64,000 nt of DNA from Caldicellulosiruptor bescii DSM 6725 (GCF_000022325.1 NC_012034.1:248001-312000), one strand, 5' to 3'. Positions 28,011 through 36,921 are shown, counted from the first letter of the stretch. The notes: a model not told the origin generated them from the sequence alone. Made by a program: numbers and translations.

Positions 28011-28152
28011 TTGTGTTTTAATAAAATTAGTCATTGCCATCCTCCTTTGTTATGTGTTTTTTGTCTTCTCTTCCTATAATTTTACCTCAAGGAGGATGGC
28101 TTTTTATATATCTATTTATTATCTTTTATGTTAATTTCTTTTATTCAACAAC
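28011..28152 (-). mobile_element. Recent left-end fragment of the same insertion element, inverted
   Basis: Read on the minus strand, this 142-base segment equals 62928-63069 with one visible mismatch. It includes the terminal repeat GTTGTTGAATAA, the leader hairpin, the ribosome site and the first codons of the transposase. It abuts the end of the degenerate copy. The near identity implies a much younger event than the degenerate copy. Confidence 0.85.
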
Positions 28153-28168
28153 CTAATCTAATATTTCT

Positions 28169-28432
28169 TTGATAATATTGAGTGCAATAATAATTTATAA
28201 CTCATTTTATCTATTTTTAAATTTTAAGTATAATTACAGTCAAGCACAAAAAACAATATATATAATAATTATTTTGTATTTTTCAAGTTTATACATTTAT
28301 AAGTATACACATCAATATATGCAACAAATGTTTACAGAAACCCAAATAGGTTTAATATCAATTGGTGTTTCAATAACTTTTAGTATTTTTCTGTGCCTTA
28401 AAAGTATTAAAGCGTTTCAAAATAAGGAATAA
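28169..28432 (+). CDS. Small membrane protein, hypothetical
   Basis: 87 aa with a TTG start at 28169, no clear ribosome site, and three hydrophobic segments (IILSAIIIYNSFYLFL, TIYIIIILYFSSLYIY, LISIGVSITFSIFLCL). It starts 17 bases beyond the IS fragment, so it may be the rest of a gene cut by the insertion. No family recognised. Low confidence that it is expressed. Confidence 0.35.
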   Translation: MIILSAIIIYNSFYLFLNFKYNYSQAQKTIYIIIILYFSSLYIYKYTHQYMQQMFTETQIGLISIGVSITFSIFLCLKSIKAFQNKE

Positions 28433-28446
28433 AAGATGTAACAGGA

Positions 28447-28500
28447 AGAATCCTCTCTGGTGCTACAATATAAACTTTGCCGGAGGGGATTTTTTATTTT
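28447..28500 (+). terminator. Terminator-like hairpin, second copy
   Basis: AATCCTCTCTGGTGC pairs, with G-U pairs, with GCCGGAGGGGATT and is followed by TTTTTATTTT. It repeats the sequence at 27417-27470, including the following TTTTTGG(C/T)ACAGAA. Confidence 0.7.
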
Positions 28501-28623
28501 TGGTACAGAAGAGGAAAATTAAAATTAGTAAAATTGCTGAATGCACAACTAGTCAGATATTTGATATAATAAAATTACTGCAAATGTTTGCGTAAAAATT
28601 TAAATATAAGAAAGAGGGATCAT

Positions 28624-30459
28624 ATGAGAAAGCCACATATTATAGAAGCTATAATTGGGAACACAAAGGTTTTAGGGCAGCTTGATTCAAATGGCATATT
28701 GCAAAGGTTTTATTGGCCTGCAGTAGATTATTATCAGCAGCTAAAACTCTTTTTGGCAGCTGTTTTTTTGGATGGGCTTGTATTTTTCGAGGATGAAAAT
28801 TTCAAGATAAAAAGTGGATTTGTGGATGACTTTGTGTACTTTTTTGAATATAAAATTGCAGACAAGACAATTTTTCAGCTTGACTTTGTTGACTTTGAAA
28901 CAGATAGCTTGGTTCGTTTATGGGAAACTGGCTTCGAAGACTTCTATGTCTTTTTAGAACCCATGATAAATTCTTCAAGTCTTTTTAATGCTGCAAAGGT
29001 TGATAAGGAAAATGAAATAGTCTATGCATATTTTAAAGGGACATATATAGGTCTTGCTTTTGAGAATAAGATAAAAAGCTTTACAGTTAAAAACGGAATT
29101 GATGATGCAAACGATAATCAACTGGAAGGCTGGAATGAAGCTACAAATCCTCAGATTGCCGTAAAACTTAAAAATACAGGAAAGGTTGTATGTTTTCTTG
29201 CTTTTGGGAACTCAAAAGATGAAATCTATCAAAAGCTTTCTTATTTAAAGCAAAAAGGGTATGACGAAGTTTACAGGCAAAACAAAGCCTTTTGGGAAAA
29301 AAAATTCTCAAAAGTAAAGCTCATTTGCACACAAGACCCAAAAGATATGCAGCTTCAGAAAAGAAGTGCATATGTATTTTATGTACTGCAGAACTCCAAA
29401 ACAGGTGGAATTTTAGCTGCATCAGAGGTTGACGAGAAGTTTTTCCACTGTGGCGGGTATGGTTTTGTCTGGGGAAGAGACGCTGCGTTTATAGTATCTG
29501 CAATGGATGAGCTTGGGCTCTCAAGGGAGGTTGAAAAATTTTTTGGATTCAAATTTTCTTGTCAGGAAAAGGAAGGATTCTGGGACCAGAGATATTACAC
29601 AGATGGCAGCTTAGCTCCAAGTTGGGGAATTCAGATTGATGAGACAGCTTCTGTTGTGTGGGGATTTTTAGAACATTGCGAGAAGCAAAATTCTCTTCAT
29701 TTGATTGATTTGCATAAAGAACAGCTCAAAAAAGCACTGCTGTTTTTGATAGCTGCTGTGGATAGCGAAAAGGGAGTTATCTTTAGAAGCTTTGACCTGT
29801 GGGAAGAAAGAGAAGGAATTCATCTTTACTCAAATGCAAGCATATATGCAGCGCTAAAGAAAGCCAAAAAATATTTTCCTGAGCTTGAAAGTGAAATTGA
29901 AAAGAAGCTAAAGGCAATAAAAAATCAGATGGCAACAAGATTTTACAGTCCTAAACTTTCCCGGTATGTAAGGTCAACAGATGTTAGAATTCCACATGAG
30001 GAATTTTTAAAGCTTCCTGAAGAGAACAGGTACATGCAAAAAGATGAGAGATATGAGATAACCTATTATTTCAAAAAGCAAGATGAAGTTGTTGACATTT
30101 CAATGCTTGGCATTTATTATCCTTTTGAAATGGTAGATAGCAGCGATAAGGCTTTCAAAGCAACCATTTTGGCTATTGAAAGGGAGTGTCAAAATTCAAT
30201 TGTCGGGGGCTACAAGAGATACTCTGATGACAGATACATTGGTGGAAATCCATGGATACTGACAACACTCTGGCTTGCAATTTACTACAAAAAAACAGGG
30301 CAGATTGACAGGGCAGAAAAACTTTTTGAGTGGGCAAAAGCGCACAGTTTGCCAAACGGACTTTTTCCAGAGCAGGTTGACAGAATAACAGGAAAGCCTG
30401 CATGGGTTGTTCCTTTAGCATGGTCTCATGCAATGTATGTGCTGTATCTTTATGAATAA
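28624..30459 (+). CDS. GH15-like glycoside hydrolase (glucoamylase/dextran glucosidase type)
   Basis: 611 aa from ATG 28624, which has AGAGGGAT upstream. There is an N-terminal beta-sandwich domain (~1-250) and a C-terminal (alpha/alpha)6 barrel (~270-605). Typical barrel motifs are GGYGFVWGRDAAFI, YYTDGSLAPSWGIQIDETA and the final LPEQVD-like LFPEQVDRITG with the likely catalytic base Glu. No signal peptide, so it is likely cytoplasmic, acting on alpha-glucosides. The exact linkage cannot be told. It ends at a two-way terminator. Confidence 0.82.
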   Translation: MRKPHIIEAIIGNTKVLGQLDSNGILQRFYWPAVDYYQQLKLFLAAVFLDGLVFFEDENFKIKSGFVDDFVYFFEYKIADKTIFQLDFVDFETDSLVRLWETGFEDFYVFLEPMINSSSLFNAAKVDKENEIVYAYFKGTYIGLAFENKIKSFTVKNGIDDANDNQLEGWNEATNPQIAVKLKNTGKVVCFLAFGNSKDEIYQKLSYLKQKGYDEVYRQNKAFWEKKFSKVKLICTQDPKDMQLQKRSAYVFYVLQNSKTGGILAASEVDEKFFHCGGYGFVWGRDAAFIVSAMDELGLSREVEKFFGFKFSCQEKEGFWDQRYYTDGSLAPSWGIQIDETASVVWGFLEHCEKQNSLHLIDLHKEQLKKALLFLIAAVDSEKGVIFRSFDLWEEREGIHLYSNASIYAALKKAKKYFPELESEIEKKLKAIKNQMATRFYSPKLSRYVRSTDVRIPHEEFLKLPEENRYMQKDERYEITYYFKKQDEVVDISMLGIYYPFEMVDSSDKAFKATILAIERECQNSIVGGYKRYSDDRYIGGNPWILTTLWLAIYYKKTGQIDRAEKLFEWAKAHSLPNGLFPEQVDRITGKPAWVVPLAWSHAMYVLYLYE

Positions 30460-30474
30460 ATTAATGATAAAAAT

Positions 30475-30518
30475 AAAGACCAGCTTGTTTGTTTTAAACA
30501 CAGCTGGTCTTTTAGTTT
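30475..30518. terminator. Bidirectional terminator
   Basis: AAAGACCAGCT (30475-30485) and AGCTGGTCTTT (30502-30512) form a perfect stem, A-rich on one side and T-rich on the other, between convergent genes. Confidence 0.85.
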
Positions 30519-30523
30519 TATTA

Positions 30524-31123
30524 TTACACAGGATTATAAGGTAAATATTTCTCCAATCTCTTTTTTAAAGGTTGATATTTAAAGGTTGTTTTTCCAATCA
30601 TTTCACCATCAATAAATTTTATTTCGACGTCATATGTTGCTTCTTCCAGTTGAGAAAAGTCGAGAATGATATGTTCTGCATACTTTATTAAGTAATTATT
30701 GTTTTCTTCTCCTGGTGGAATATTAGCTAAGGAGAAATAACATTTTTCAGAATTCTTTTTTATCTCGATAATAATAGGGCATGTATCAACAGGGTTAATT
30801 AGTTCAATATATACTACAAACTTTTTATCATTCCCAAAAAGAACATGGGTTTCATGTAATAGTTTTAAAAATCCATCTTCAGTTTTAAACGTTTCCAAAC
30901 CAATTTTTACTTTTTCTATTTTTAACTCTTTTTTTAGTTTTTTTAGTTTTTCAATAGTTGCAAAAATTATTAATTGTTCGTTACAAGCAATAATAAAAGC
31001 TTCATTTTCTTTTAAGAAAGTTGAAATATTAATAAAATCACTATTTCTCTCACATTCAATGATATTGTTTTCTGTGATGATTTTCACTTCTTGAAATGTA
31101 TCTAAAGGAAGATAAAGATTCAT
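30524..31123 (-). CDS. Uncharacterised protein, 199 aa (third gene of a minus-strand cassette)
   Basis: Start ATG 31123 with GAGGTA upstream. The protein is soluble and beta-rich in its C-terminal half (residues ~105-185), which looks like a small all-beta domain; residues ~65-85 form a Lys/Leu-rich helix. I recognise no family. It lies 85 bases downstream of the membrane protein gene and is likely in the same transcript, ending at the bidirectional terminator. Confidence 0.55.
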   Translation of the reverse strand: MNLYLPLDTFQEVKIITENNIIECERNSDFINISTFLKENEAFIIACNEQLIIFATIEKLKKLKKELKIEKVKIGLETFKTEDGFLKLLHETHVLFGNDKKFVVYIELINPVDTCPIIIEIKKNSEKCYFSLANIPPGEENNNYLIKYAEHIILDFSQLEEATYDVEIKFIDGEMIGKTTFKYQPLKKRLEKYLPYNPV

Positions 31124-31208
31124 TTGAATTTACCTCGCACTTTAAGTTATTTATAGGGCAACCTTTTACTAAATATTTCAAATCATAAAATTAGTTTTAC
31201 AATTTGCT

Positions 31209-31766
31209 TTATTTTAATAACAAGTTTAGTATTTCAAAGAAAGCAATACCTACAACACATATTGCGATATACAAACCAATACCTTCTAAAGATGGGGCAA
31301 AAATAATCAAAAGTATTATTGTCGCAAGTATAAAGAAGACTACTATTTTGCTAAAGTTCTTATATTTATAAAATTTCACTTTTTCTAAATGAAAAAAGCG
31401 GATGGTAAAAAGTGCAAACAGAAATTCAAATATTATTAACGTTAAAAGAAGTTTTAGTGAAGATATAATCTTGAGCAAAAATATACCAATATCAAATAAG
31501 CAAGAGAAACTAATAAAAAATATCACAGGTTTTATTAAAATTTTTCTTGAGTAACCATTTGAATTTTGTTCTACTGACAAATCTAATATGCTGTCAACTG
31601 CTACTCCAACTACAATAAATAGTTGTGCAATTCTGTTTGTTATATTTCCTTTTAAAATTGGTGAGTTTCTATTGAGATAGAAGAAAATTAATGTCAAAAG
31701 TGAAAGAATAATTCCGCTGAGTGCCCAATTCAAAAAGTTATGTTTGGTTTTATTTTCCATACTCAT
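31209..31766 (-). CDS. Multi-pass membrane protein, possible immunity or export partner
   Basis: 185 aa with five or six membrane helices (for example ALSGIILSLLTLIFFYL near 15-30 and FFILATIILLIIFAPSL near 145-160). Start ATG 31766 overlaps the previous gene by 17 bases, with AGAGGTTGGA upstream inside it. No family recognised. The tight overlap with a Gly/Ala-rich bacteriocin-like protein fits a toxin-immunity arrangement, but this is inference. Confidence 0.55.
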   Translation of the reverse strand: MSMENKTKHNFLNWALSGIILSLLTLIFFYLNRNSPILKGNITNRIAQLFIVVGVAVDSILDLSVEQNSNGYSRKILIKPVIFFISFSCLFDIGIFLLKIISSLKLLLTLIIFEFLFALFTIRFFHLEKVKFYKYKNFSKIVVFFILATIILLIIFAPSLEGIGLYIAICVVGIAFFEILNLLLK

Positions 31767-32112
31767 TCCAACCTCTGATGAAACCTTTTATAAATGAAAT
31801 TCCTATAGCCGCATAGCCTACGATTCCAGGTGCTTTCACCATACCTCTTGCAAATCCCCTGGCTGCTCCAGGCAATCCTGCTTCTTGTATTCCGCGCAAA
31901 GTATATCCATTTTTCATTGTTACATTAAATTCTTGTATTGCTTTGTAACCCTTTACAGCTTCTTTAATTCCATTTTCTGCAGCTGATGCGCCTGCAATTA
32001 TACCACTATTTTTCCAGACTTCTTTTAATCCCTCTTTTGCTCCATTTAAAACTCTGCCTCCAAACTCTTTCAATTCCTGTATAGGAGTTTTTCTTACAAC
32101 ATATACCTGCAT
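31750..32112 (-). CDS. Gly/Ala-rich bacteriocin-like protein, 120 aa
   Basis: Start ATG 32112 has a strong AGAGGAGGGG upstream. A basic N-terminus (QVYVVRKTPIQELKEFGGR) precedes a Gly/Ala-rich middle (GIIAGASAAENGIKEAVKG; GLPGAARGFARGMVKAPG) and a hydrophobic C-terminal helix (IGISFIKGFIRGWNEYGK). The small-residue spacing and GxxxG-like helices recall pore-forming bacteriocins or short toxin domains. There is no clear double-glycine leader or signal peptide. Its C-terminus resembles the second leader peptide at 58366 (F-x-K-G-F-x-x-G). The toxin role is inference. Confidence 0.5.
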   Translation of the reverse strand: MQVYVVRKTPIQELKEFGGRVLNGAKEGLKEVWKNSGIIAGASAAENGIKEAVKGYKAIQEFNVTMKNGYTLRGIQEAGLPGAARGFARGMVKAPGIVGYAAIGISFIKGFIRGWNEYGK

Positions 32113-32417
32113 TCTACATAACCCCTCCTCTAAAGTTGTATTTTAGAAATTAAGCTGATATTTTGAATATACCATAAAAAAAAAAAAAAGCAACATCAAT
32201 AATGTCAAAATTTTGATAAAATATTTATGCAAGTTATATAATTTGCAAAAAGAGTCCTGAGGGAAAGATTTGCAAACTTAAAGTATTATAAATTGGAGAA
32301 GATAATATTAGAAAAAGAAATTAAAAATATAGAAAAATTTTTGTTAATACTATACACAAAGTGGTATAAATTATATAAACCCTCTTAAAAAATTGCCAAA
32401 AGAAAGGAGATGAATGG
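32113..32417. other. Intergenic stretch, about 305 bases
   Basis: AT-rich divergent intergenic region between the minus-strand cassette and the GT4 gene. It holds a run of 14 A at about 32176-32189 and must contain promoters for both sides. I see no RNA gene or clear repeat. Confidence 0.5.
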
Positions 32418-33611
32418 TTGCGGATACTGCAGCTTACTTGGGAATATCCACCAAGGATTGTTGGCGGCATCTCAAGGGTGGTCAGAAGCATTTCACAGAA
32501 GCTATCTGAAACAGACATAGTTTGTGTTGTTACCATTTCAGAAGATTACGAAAGAATAGAAGATCATGGGAGTCTTAAAATATTTAGAGTTCCAGTGTAT
32601 CCACTAAATTCCCTTAACTTTATCGACTGGGTTATGATGATGAACATGGCACTTGCTGAAAAAGCTATATATATTGCACAAAAGGAAGGAAGATTTGATA
32701 TAATCCACGCGCATGACTGGCTTGTGGCATTTGCTGCGCGCATCGTTAAGTACGCTCTTCGGATTCCCTTGGTTGCTACAATCCATGCAACAGAACACGG
32801 ACGAAACGGTGGTATATACACAGATATGCAGAGATTCATCCACAATGTTGAGTGGTGGCTGACATTTGAGGCATGGAAAGTAATTGTGAACTCTGAGTTT
32901 ATGAAACACGAATGTGAAAGAATTTTCAGTTTAACACCAGACAAATGCATTACTATTCCAAATGGTATAGATTATGGTGAGTTTGCAAATGTAGAGTTTG
33001 ATTTAGAATTTAGAAGAAAGTATGCAATGGACAGTGAAAAGATAGTCTTTTTCATTGGAAGACATGTTTATGAAAAAGGAGTTCACATCTTGATAGAAGC
33101 TTTCAGAAAGGTGCTTGATAATTTTTATGATGCAAAGCTAATAATTGCGGGCAATGGTCCAATGACAGGTGAACTTTACTCAAAAGCTCACTTTTTAGGG
33201 CTTTCACATAAAGTGATGTTTACAGGTTTTATTTCTGATGAAGAAAGGAAAAAACTATTTAAAGTTTCTGATATTGCTGTGTTCCCAAGTCTTTATGAAC
33301 CTTTTGGAATAGTTGCTTTAGAAGCAATGGCATCAGGATGTTTGCCAGTTGTATCTGACACAGGAGGTTTTTCTGAGATTGTAAAACACCTTCACAACGG
33401 ACTTACTTTTTTCTGCGGGAATTCAAATTCACTTGCTGATATGATTTTGCTTGCTTTGAAAGATAGTACACTTCGACAAAAATTGTCAAAACAAGCCCAG
33501 TCTGATGCAAAAGAAATTTATTCATGGGATGAGATAGTGAAAAGACTGAAAAATGTGTACCAGATGATTGTCACAGAAGCCAAAAAGATGGAATGGTTTT
33601 CAGTACGTTAG
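32418..33611 (+). CDS. Glycosyltransferase family 4 (glycogen synthase-like)
   Basis: 397 aa from TTG 32418, with AAAGGAGATG upstream. GT-B fold. The N-terminal half has WEYPPRIVGGISR and HAHDW (acceptor side); the C-terminal half has FIGRHVYEKGV and the nucleotide-sugar motif SLYEPFGIVALEAMASG with the conserved E-x7-E. It should add a sugar from an NDP-sugar to an oligosaccharide, glucan or lipid acceptor. It is followed 39 bases later by a sugar nucleotidyltransferase, which may supply its donor. Confidence 0.88.
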   Translation: MRILQLTWEYPPRIVGGISRVVRSISQKLSETDIVCVVTISEDYERIEDHGSLKIFRVPVYPLNSLNFIDWVMMMNMALAEKAIYIAQKEGRFDIIHAHDWLVAFAARIVKYALRIPLVATIHATEHGRNGGIYTDMQRFIHNVEWWLTFEAWKVIVNSEFMKHECERIFSLTPDKCITIPNGIDYGEFANVEFDLEFRRKYAMDSEKIVFFIGRHVYEKGVHILIEAFRKVLDNFYDAKLIIAGNGPMTGELYSKAHFLGLSHKVMFTGFISDEERKKLFKVSDIAVFPSLYEPFGIVALEAMASGCLPVVSDTGGFSEIVKHLHNGLTFFCGNSNSLADMILLALKDSTLRQKLSKQAQSDAKEIYSWDEIVKRLKNVYQMIVTEAKKMEWFSVR

Positions 33612-33650
33612 AGGAAAATTTCAAATCAAAAGGAGGAGGTCTAAAAAAGT

Positions 33651-35789
33651 ATGAAAGGCGTTATAATGGCAGGTGGGTCTGGAACAAGGCTCAGACCCTT
33701 GACTGTCTCACTTCCAAAGCCGATGATACCTTTTTTCGGAAAACCTGTGATGGAGTATGCGGTAAAGCTTCTTAAAGCTCATGGCATTTTTGAAATTGCA
33801 ACAACTCTTCAATATCACCCTGACAAGATAATCAACTATTTTGAAGATGGACAAAAATGGGGGGTTAATATCCAGCACTTTGTTGAAGACAGGCCTCTTG
33901 GCACGGCAGGTTCTGTCAAGAATGCAAAAGTTTTTTTGGATGATACTTTTGTCGTTTTGAGCGGGGATGGGATTACAAATGCAGACCTTACAAGAGCTAT
34001 AGAGTTTCATAAGCAAAAGGGCAGCAAGGTCACAATTGTATTAAAAGAAGTTGAAATACCTATAGAGTATGGAATTGTTCTTACAGACGAAGAAGGAAAG
34101 ATTCAAAGGTTTTTTGAGAAGCCTTCCTGGAGCGAGGTCTTTTCAAACCTTGCAAACACAGGGATATATATAATTGAACCAGAGATACTTGACTATATAG
34201 AAGATGGCAAACCATTTGATTTTAGCAAGGACTTGTTCCCTAAACTTTTGAAAGAAAAAGTCCCCATGTTTGGGTTTAAGATGGATGGATACTGGTGTGA
34301 CATTGGAGATGTGGGAAGCTACATCAAAGCTCACAGAGATATATTTAAACTTGGTGGAATACTTGACCTTGATCTAAAAAGTTCTCAAATTTCCAAGAAT
34401 TCCAACATTTCACTTAATGCGAAAATAAGTCGGAGTGTGTTTATTGGAAGTGAGTGTGAGATAGAGGACGATGTTGAAATAGGAGAGTTTTGTGTAATTG
34501 GTGATGGTGTAAAGATTGCAAAAGGAAGCAAGCTTGAGAGGGCTATACTGTGGAGCGGAAGTTTCATAGGAAAAAACTGTGAGCTCAAAAGCTGTGTCAT
34601 CTGCAGCAAATCTATTTTGAAAGACTATGTAAGAGTGTCTGAAAAGGCAGTTGTGGGTGAAAACAACCTTTTGAAAGATTTTGTTGAGGTTAAAGCAGAA
34701 GCCAAAATCTGGCCAGAAAAAACAATTGAATCTGGCACAGTGATAGATGAAAACATCTACTGGGGAACAGAGGTTATAAAGAGCGTGTTTTGGGTTCGTG
34801 GAATTACAGGTGATTTTAATCAGGAGATAACACCCCAGTTTGGCATAAAACTTGGAAATTCAATCGGTTCTGTCTTTGACAGAAATGCAAGAATTTTAAT
34901 TGGTGATGACTACACAGAAAAAAGCAGCGTTATTCGAAAAGCTATTGAAACAGGCTGCCAGATAACCGGTGCAAGACTTTACAGAACAAGAGGAATAATA
35001 CTTCCAGTTTTCAGATACATTGTCAAAGACTATTATGATGCTGGCATTTATGTTCGATCAAGAGGTAACAGCATACGAATTGAAATATTTGACCATAATG
35101 GTATTAACATTGACAAATCACTCGAAAGAAAAATTGAAAACCTGTTTGTTACATGTGATTTCAGGACATCCTCAAACATCAATTTTGTCAATGAACTTGT
35201 CTCATCACCGCTTGAGATGTACTTTGCGAGGCTTGAAGAGACATTTGAAAGCGCCAAGTTCAAAGGTTTAAAGGTTTGCATAGTTTCGGAAGACAAATCT
35301 ATAATTTCACTTTTTGACAGGATTTCTGAGCGATATGGCTTAAAGAGTACTTTAATCAGTGGTGGGTCTAAACAGTGTATAGAGAATCTTAAAAACATGT
35401 GTATACAGAGCGAATATGATGCGGGGTTTTTAATTGACAGACAAGGTGAACATTTCATTATGATGGTAGGAGATTGCACAGTATATGGGGAAAAGCTAAA
35501 AATGCTTCTTGCCTGGCTTGAGATGAAAAAGTTTAGGAATAATCATATTATATTGCCTGAGTTTTTCAAAGCGTTTTTGAGTGATGTAGACAAGCTTTTA
35601 GATGTTCCTGTAAGATATACGGGTAATGAGATTAGAGATTATATGAAAGTTATTTTAGAGGAAGGTATTAATTACTTTTTCTACTACGATGCAGTTTCAT
35701 CAGTGATGCTAATATTGGAAAAACTTGCTGAAGTGAAAGATTTGATAGAAAAAGTAAAGAAATTAGAGGAAGTTCATGTGTTGAAATAA
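33651..35789 (+). CDS. Sugar-phosphate nucleotidyltransferase fused to a degenerate phosphomannomutase domain
   Basis: 712 aa. Residues 1-235 are an NTP-transferase domain (IMAGGSGTRLRPLT, pyrophosphorylase Lys in SLPKPM, GDGIT). Residues ~245-360 are left-handed beta-helix repeats. Residues ~375-700 align in layout with phosphomannomutases but lack key motifs: the catalytic Ser loop appears as RSRGNS, the opening GTSGxRG is GNSIGSV, and the metal loop DGDGDR reads DAGFLIDRQGE. GDP-mannose or a similar NDP-sugar is the likely product. The fused domain may be regulatory. The gene ends before a strong terminator. Confidence 0.82.
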   Translation: MKGVIMAGGSGTRLRPLTVSLPKPMIPFFGKPVMEYAVKLLKAHGIFEIATTLQYHPDKIINYFEDGQKWGVNIQHFVEDRPLGTAGSVKNAKVFLDDTFVVLSGDGITNADLTRAIEFHKQKGSKVTIVLKEVEIPIEYGIVLTDEEGKIQRFFEKPSWSEVFSNLANTGIYIIEPEILDYIEDGKPFDFSKDLFPKLLKEKVPMFGFKMDGYWCDIGDVGSYIKAHRDIFKLGGILDLDLKSSQISKNSNISLNAKISRSVFIGSECEIEDDVEIGEFCVIGDGVKIAKGSKLERAILWSGSFIGKNCELKSCVICSKSILKDYVRVSEKAVVGENNLLKDFVEVKAEAKIWPEKTIESGTVIDENIYWGTEVIKSVFWVRGITGDFNQEITPQFGIKLGNSIGSVFDRNARILIGDDYTEKSSVIRKAIETGCQITGARLYRTRGIILPVFRYIVKDYYDAGIYVRSRGNSIRIEIFDHNGINIDKSLERKIENLFVTCDFRTSSNINFVNELVSSPLEMYFARLEETFESAKFKGLKVCIVSEDKSIISLFDRISERYGLKSTLISGGSKQCIENLKNMCIQSEYDAGFLIDRQGEHFIMMVGDCTVYGEKLKMLLAWLEMKKFRNNHIILPEFFKAFLSDVDKLLDVPVRYTGNEIRDYMKVILEEGINYFFYYDAVSSVMLILEKLAEVKDLIEKVKKLEEVHVLK

Positions 35790-35800
35790 TTAAAATATAT

Positions 35801-35838
35801 AAGGAAAGGGGAATTAGAGTCTGCCCTTTCCTTTTGAT
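35801..35838 (+). terminator. Terminator after the nucleotidyltransferase gene
   Basis: AAGGAAAGGG (35801-35810) pairs with CCCTTTCCTT (35824-35833), followed by TTGATTTTTT. Confidence 0.85.
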
Positions 35839-35861
35839 TTTTTAGTAAAGGAGAGTAAACA

Positions 35862-36848
35862 ATGAATAAATTACCAAAATACAAAGGATTCAATCTACTT
35901 GGTCTTTTTGTTCCAAATATGAGCTATGGATTTTTTGAAGATGATTTTAAATGGATGCAGGAGTGGGGATTTAACTTTGCAAGAATACCTATGAACTACA
36001 AGAACTGGTATGTTGAAGGGCGACCGGAAATAAAAGAGGAAGTTTTAGAAATGGTAGACAAGATTGTTGTCTGGGGGCAAAAGTATGGTATTCATATCTG
36101 TTTGAACATTCACGGTGCGCCAGGCTATTGCGTGAATGAAAGAACAAAAGAAGGCTATAACCTGTGGAAAGACAGAGAACCTCTTGAGTTATTTGTATTA
36201 TATTGGCAGACATTTGCTAAAAGGTATAAAGGGATATCTTCAAAACATTTGAGTTTTAACCTTATAAATGAACCAAGACAGTATTCAAAAGAGGAGATGA
36301 CAAAAGAGGATTTTATAAGAGTTATGACATATACAATTGAAAAGATAAAAGAGATTGATAAAGAGAGGCTTATTATAATTGACGGTGTTGATTATGGCAA
36401 TGAACCTGTTTTTGAGCTCACAAATTTAGATGTAGCACAAGCTTGCAGGGCATACATTCCGTTTGAGCTTACCCATTACAAGGCAGAGTGGGTTGAGGAG
36501 AGTAACAAATTTGCTGAGCCATCGTGGCCGCTTGTACGCGAAAATGGTGAGGTTGTTGACAAGGATTATTTAAGAAGGCATTATGAAAAGTGGGCAAAAT
36601 TGTTTGAATACGATGTTGGTGTAATTTGTGGTGAAGGTGGAGCATACAATAAAACACCCCATCATATTGTTGTGAGATGGCTGGCTGATGTATTGGATGT
36701 TTTAAAAGAGCTTGGGATTGGGATTGCGCTTTGGAATTTGCGTGGTCCTTTTGGAATTATTGATTCTGGAAGAGATGATGTCGAATATGAAGACTTTTAT
36801 GGGCACAAGCTTGATAAAAAGTTACTCGAACTTTTGATGAGATTTTGA
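35862..36848 (+). CDS. Glycoside hydrolase family 5 (cellulase-type)
   Basis: 328 aa, one TIM-barrel domain. The acid/base Glu137 is in FNLINEPRQ and the nucleophile Glu258 in GVICGEGGA. Arg41 in NFARIPM and the HGAPGY segment are also GH5 hallmarks. There is no signal peptide or binding module, so the enzyme should act inside the cell on oligosaccharides such as cello-, manno- or related beta-glycan fragments. ATG start with AAAGGAG upstream. It sits between terminators, as a single-gene unit. Confidence 0.9.
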   Translation: MNKLPKYKGFNLLGLFVPNMSYGFFEDDFKWMQEWGFNFARIPMNYKNWYVEGRPEIKEEVLEMVDKIVVWGQKYGIHICLNIHGAPGYCVNERTKEGYNLWKDREPLELFVLYWQTFAKRYKGISSKHLSFNLINEPRQYSKEEMTKEDFIRVMTYTIEKIKEIDKERLIIIDGVDYGNEPVFELTNLDVAQACRAYIPFELTHYKAEWVEESNKFAEPSWPLVRENGEVVDKDYLRRHYEKWAKLFEYDVGVICGEGGAYNKTPHHIVVRWLADVLDVLKELGIGIALWNLRGPFGIIDSGRDDVEYEDFYGHKLDKKLLELLMRF

Positions 36849-36879
36849 AAATATATGTCTAAATTTTTATAGTTGAATA

Positions 36880-36921
36880 AAATGGAGTCATATAAGATAA
36901 AAGTGTGACTCCATTTTTTAT
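36880..36921 (+). terminator. Terminator after GH5
   Basis: AAAATGGAGTCA pairs with TGACTCCATTTTTT around a ~15 base loop. Confidence 0.85.

Noticed and set aside
32176..32189. Run of 14 A as a regulatory or phase-variable tract
   Set aside because: It is intergenic and not clearly placed in a promoter spacer; nothing in the sequence shows it controls a gene.
36141..36657. Antisense frames inside GH5 and other genes
   Set aside because: Open frames on the opposite strand of AT-rich genes are common here; none shows a ribosome site or family motif.
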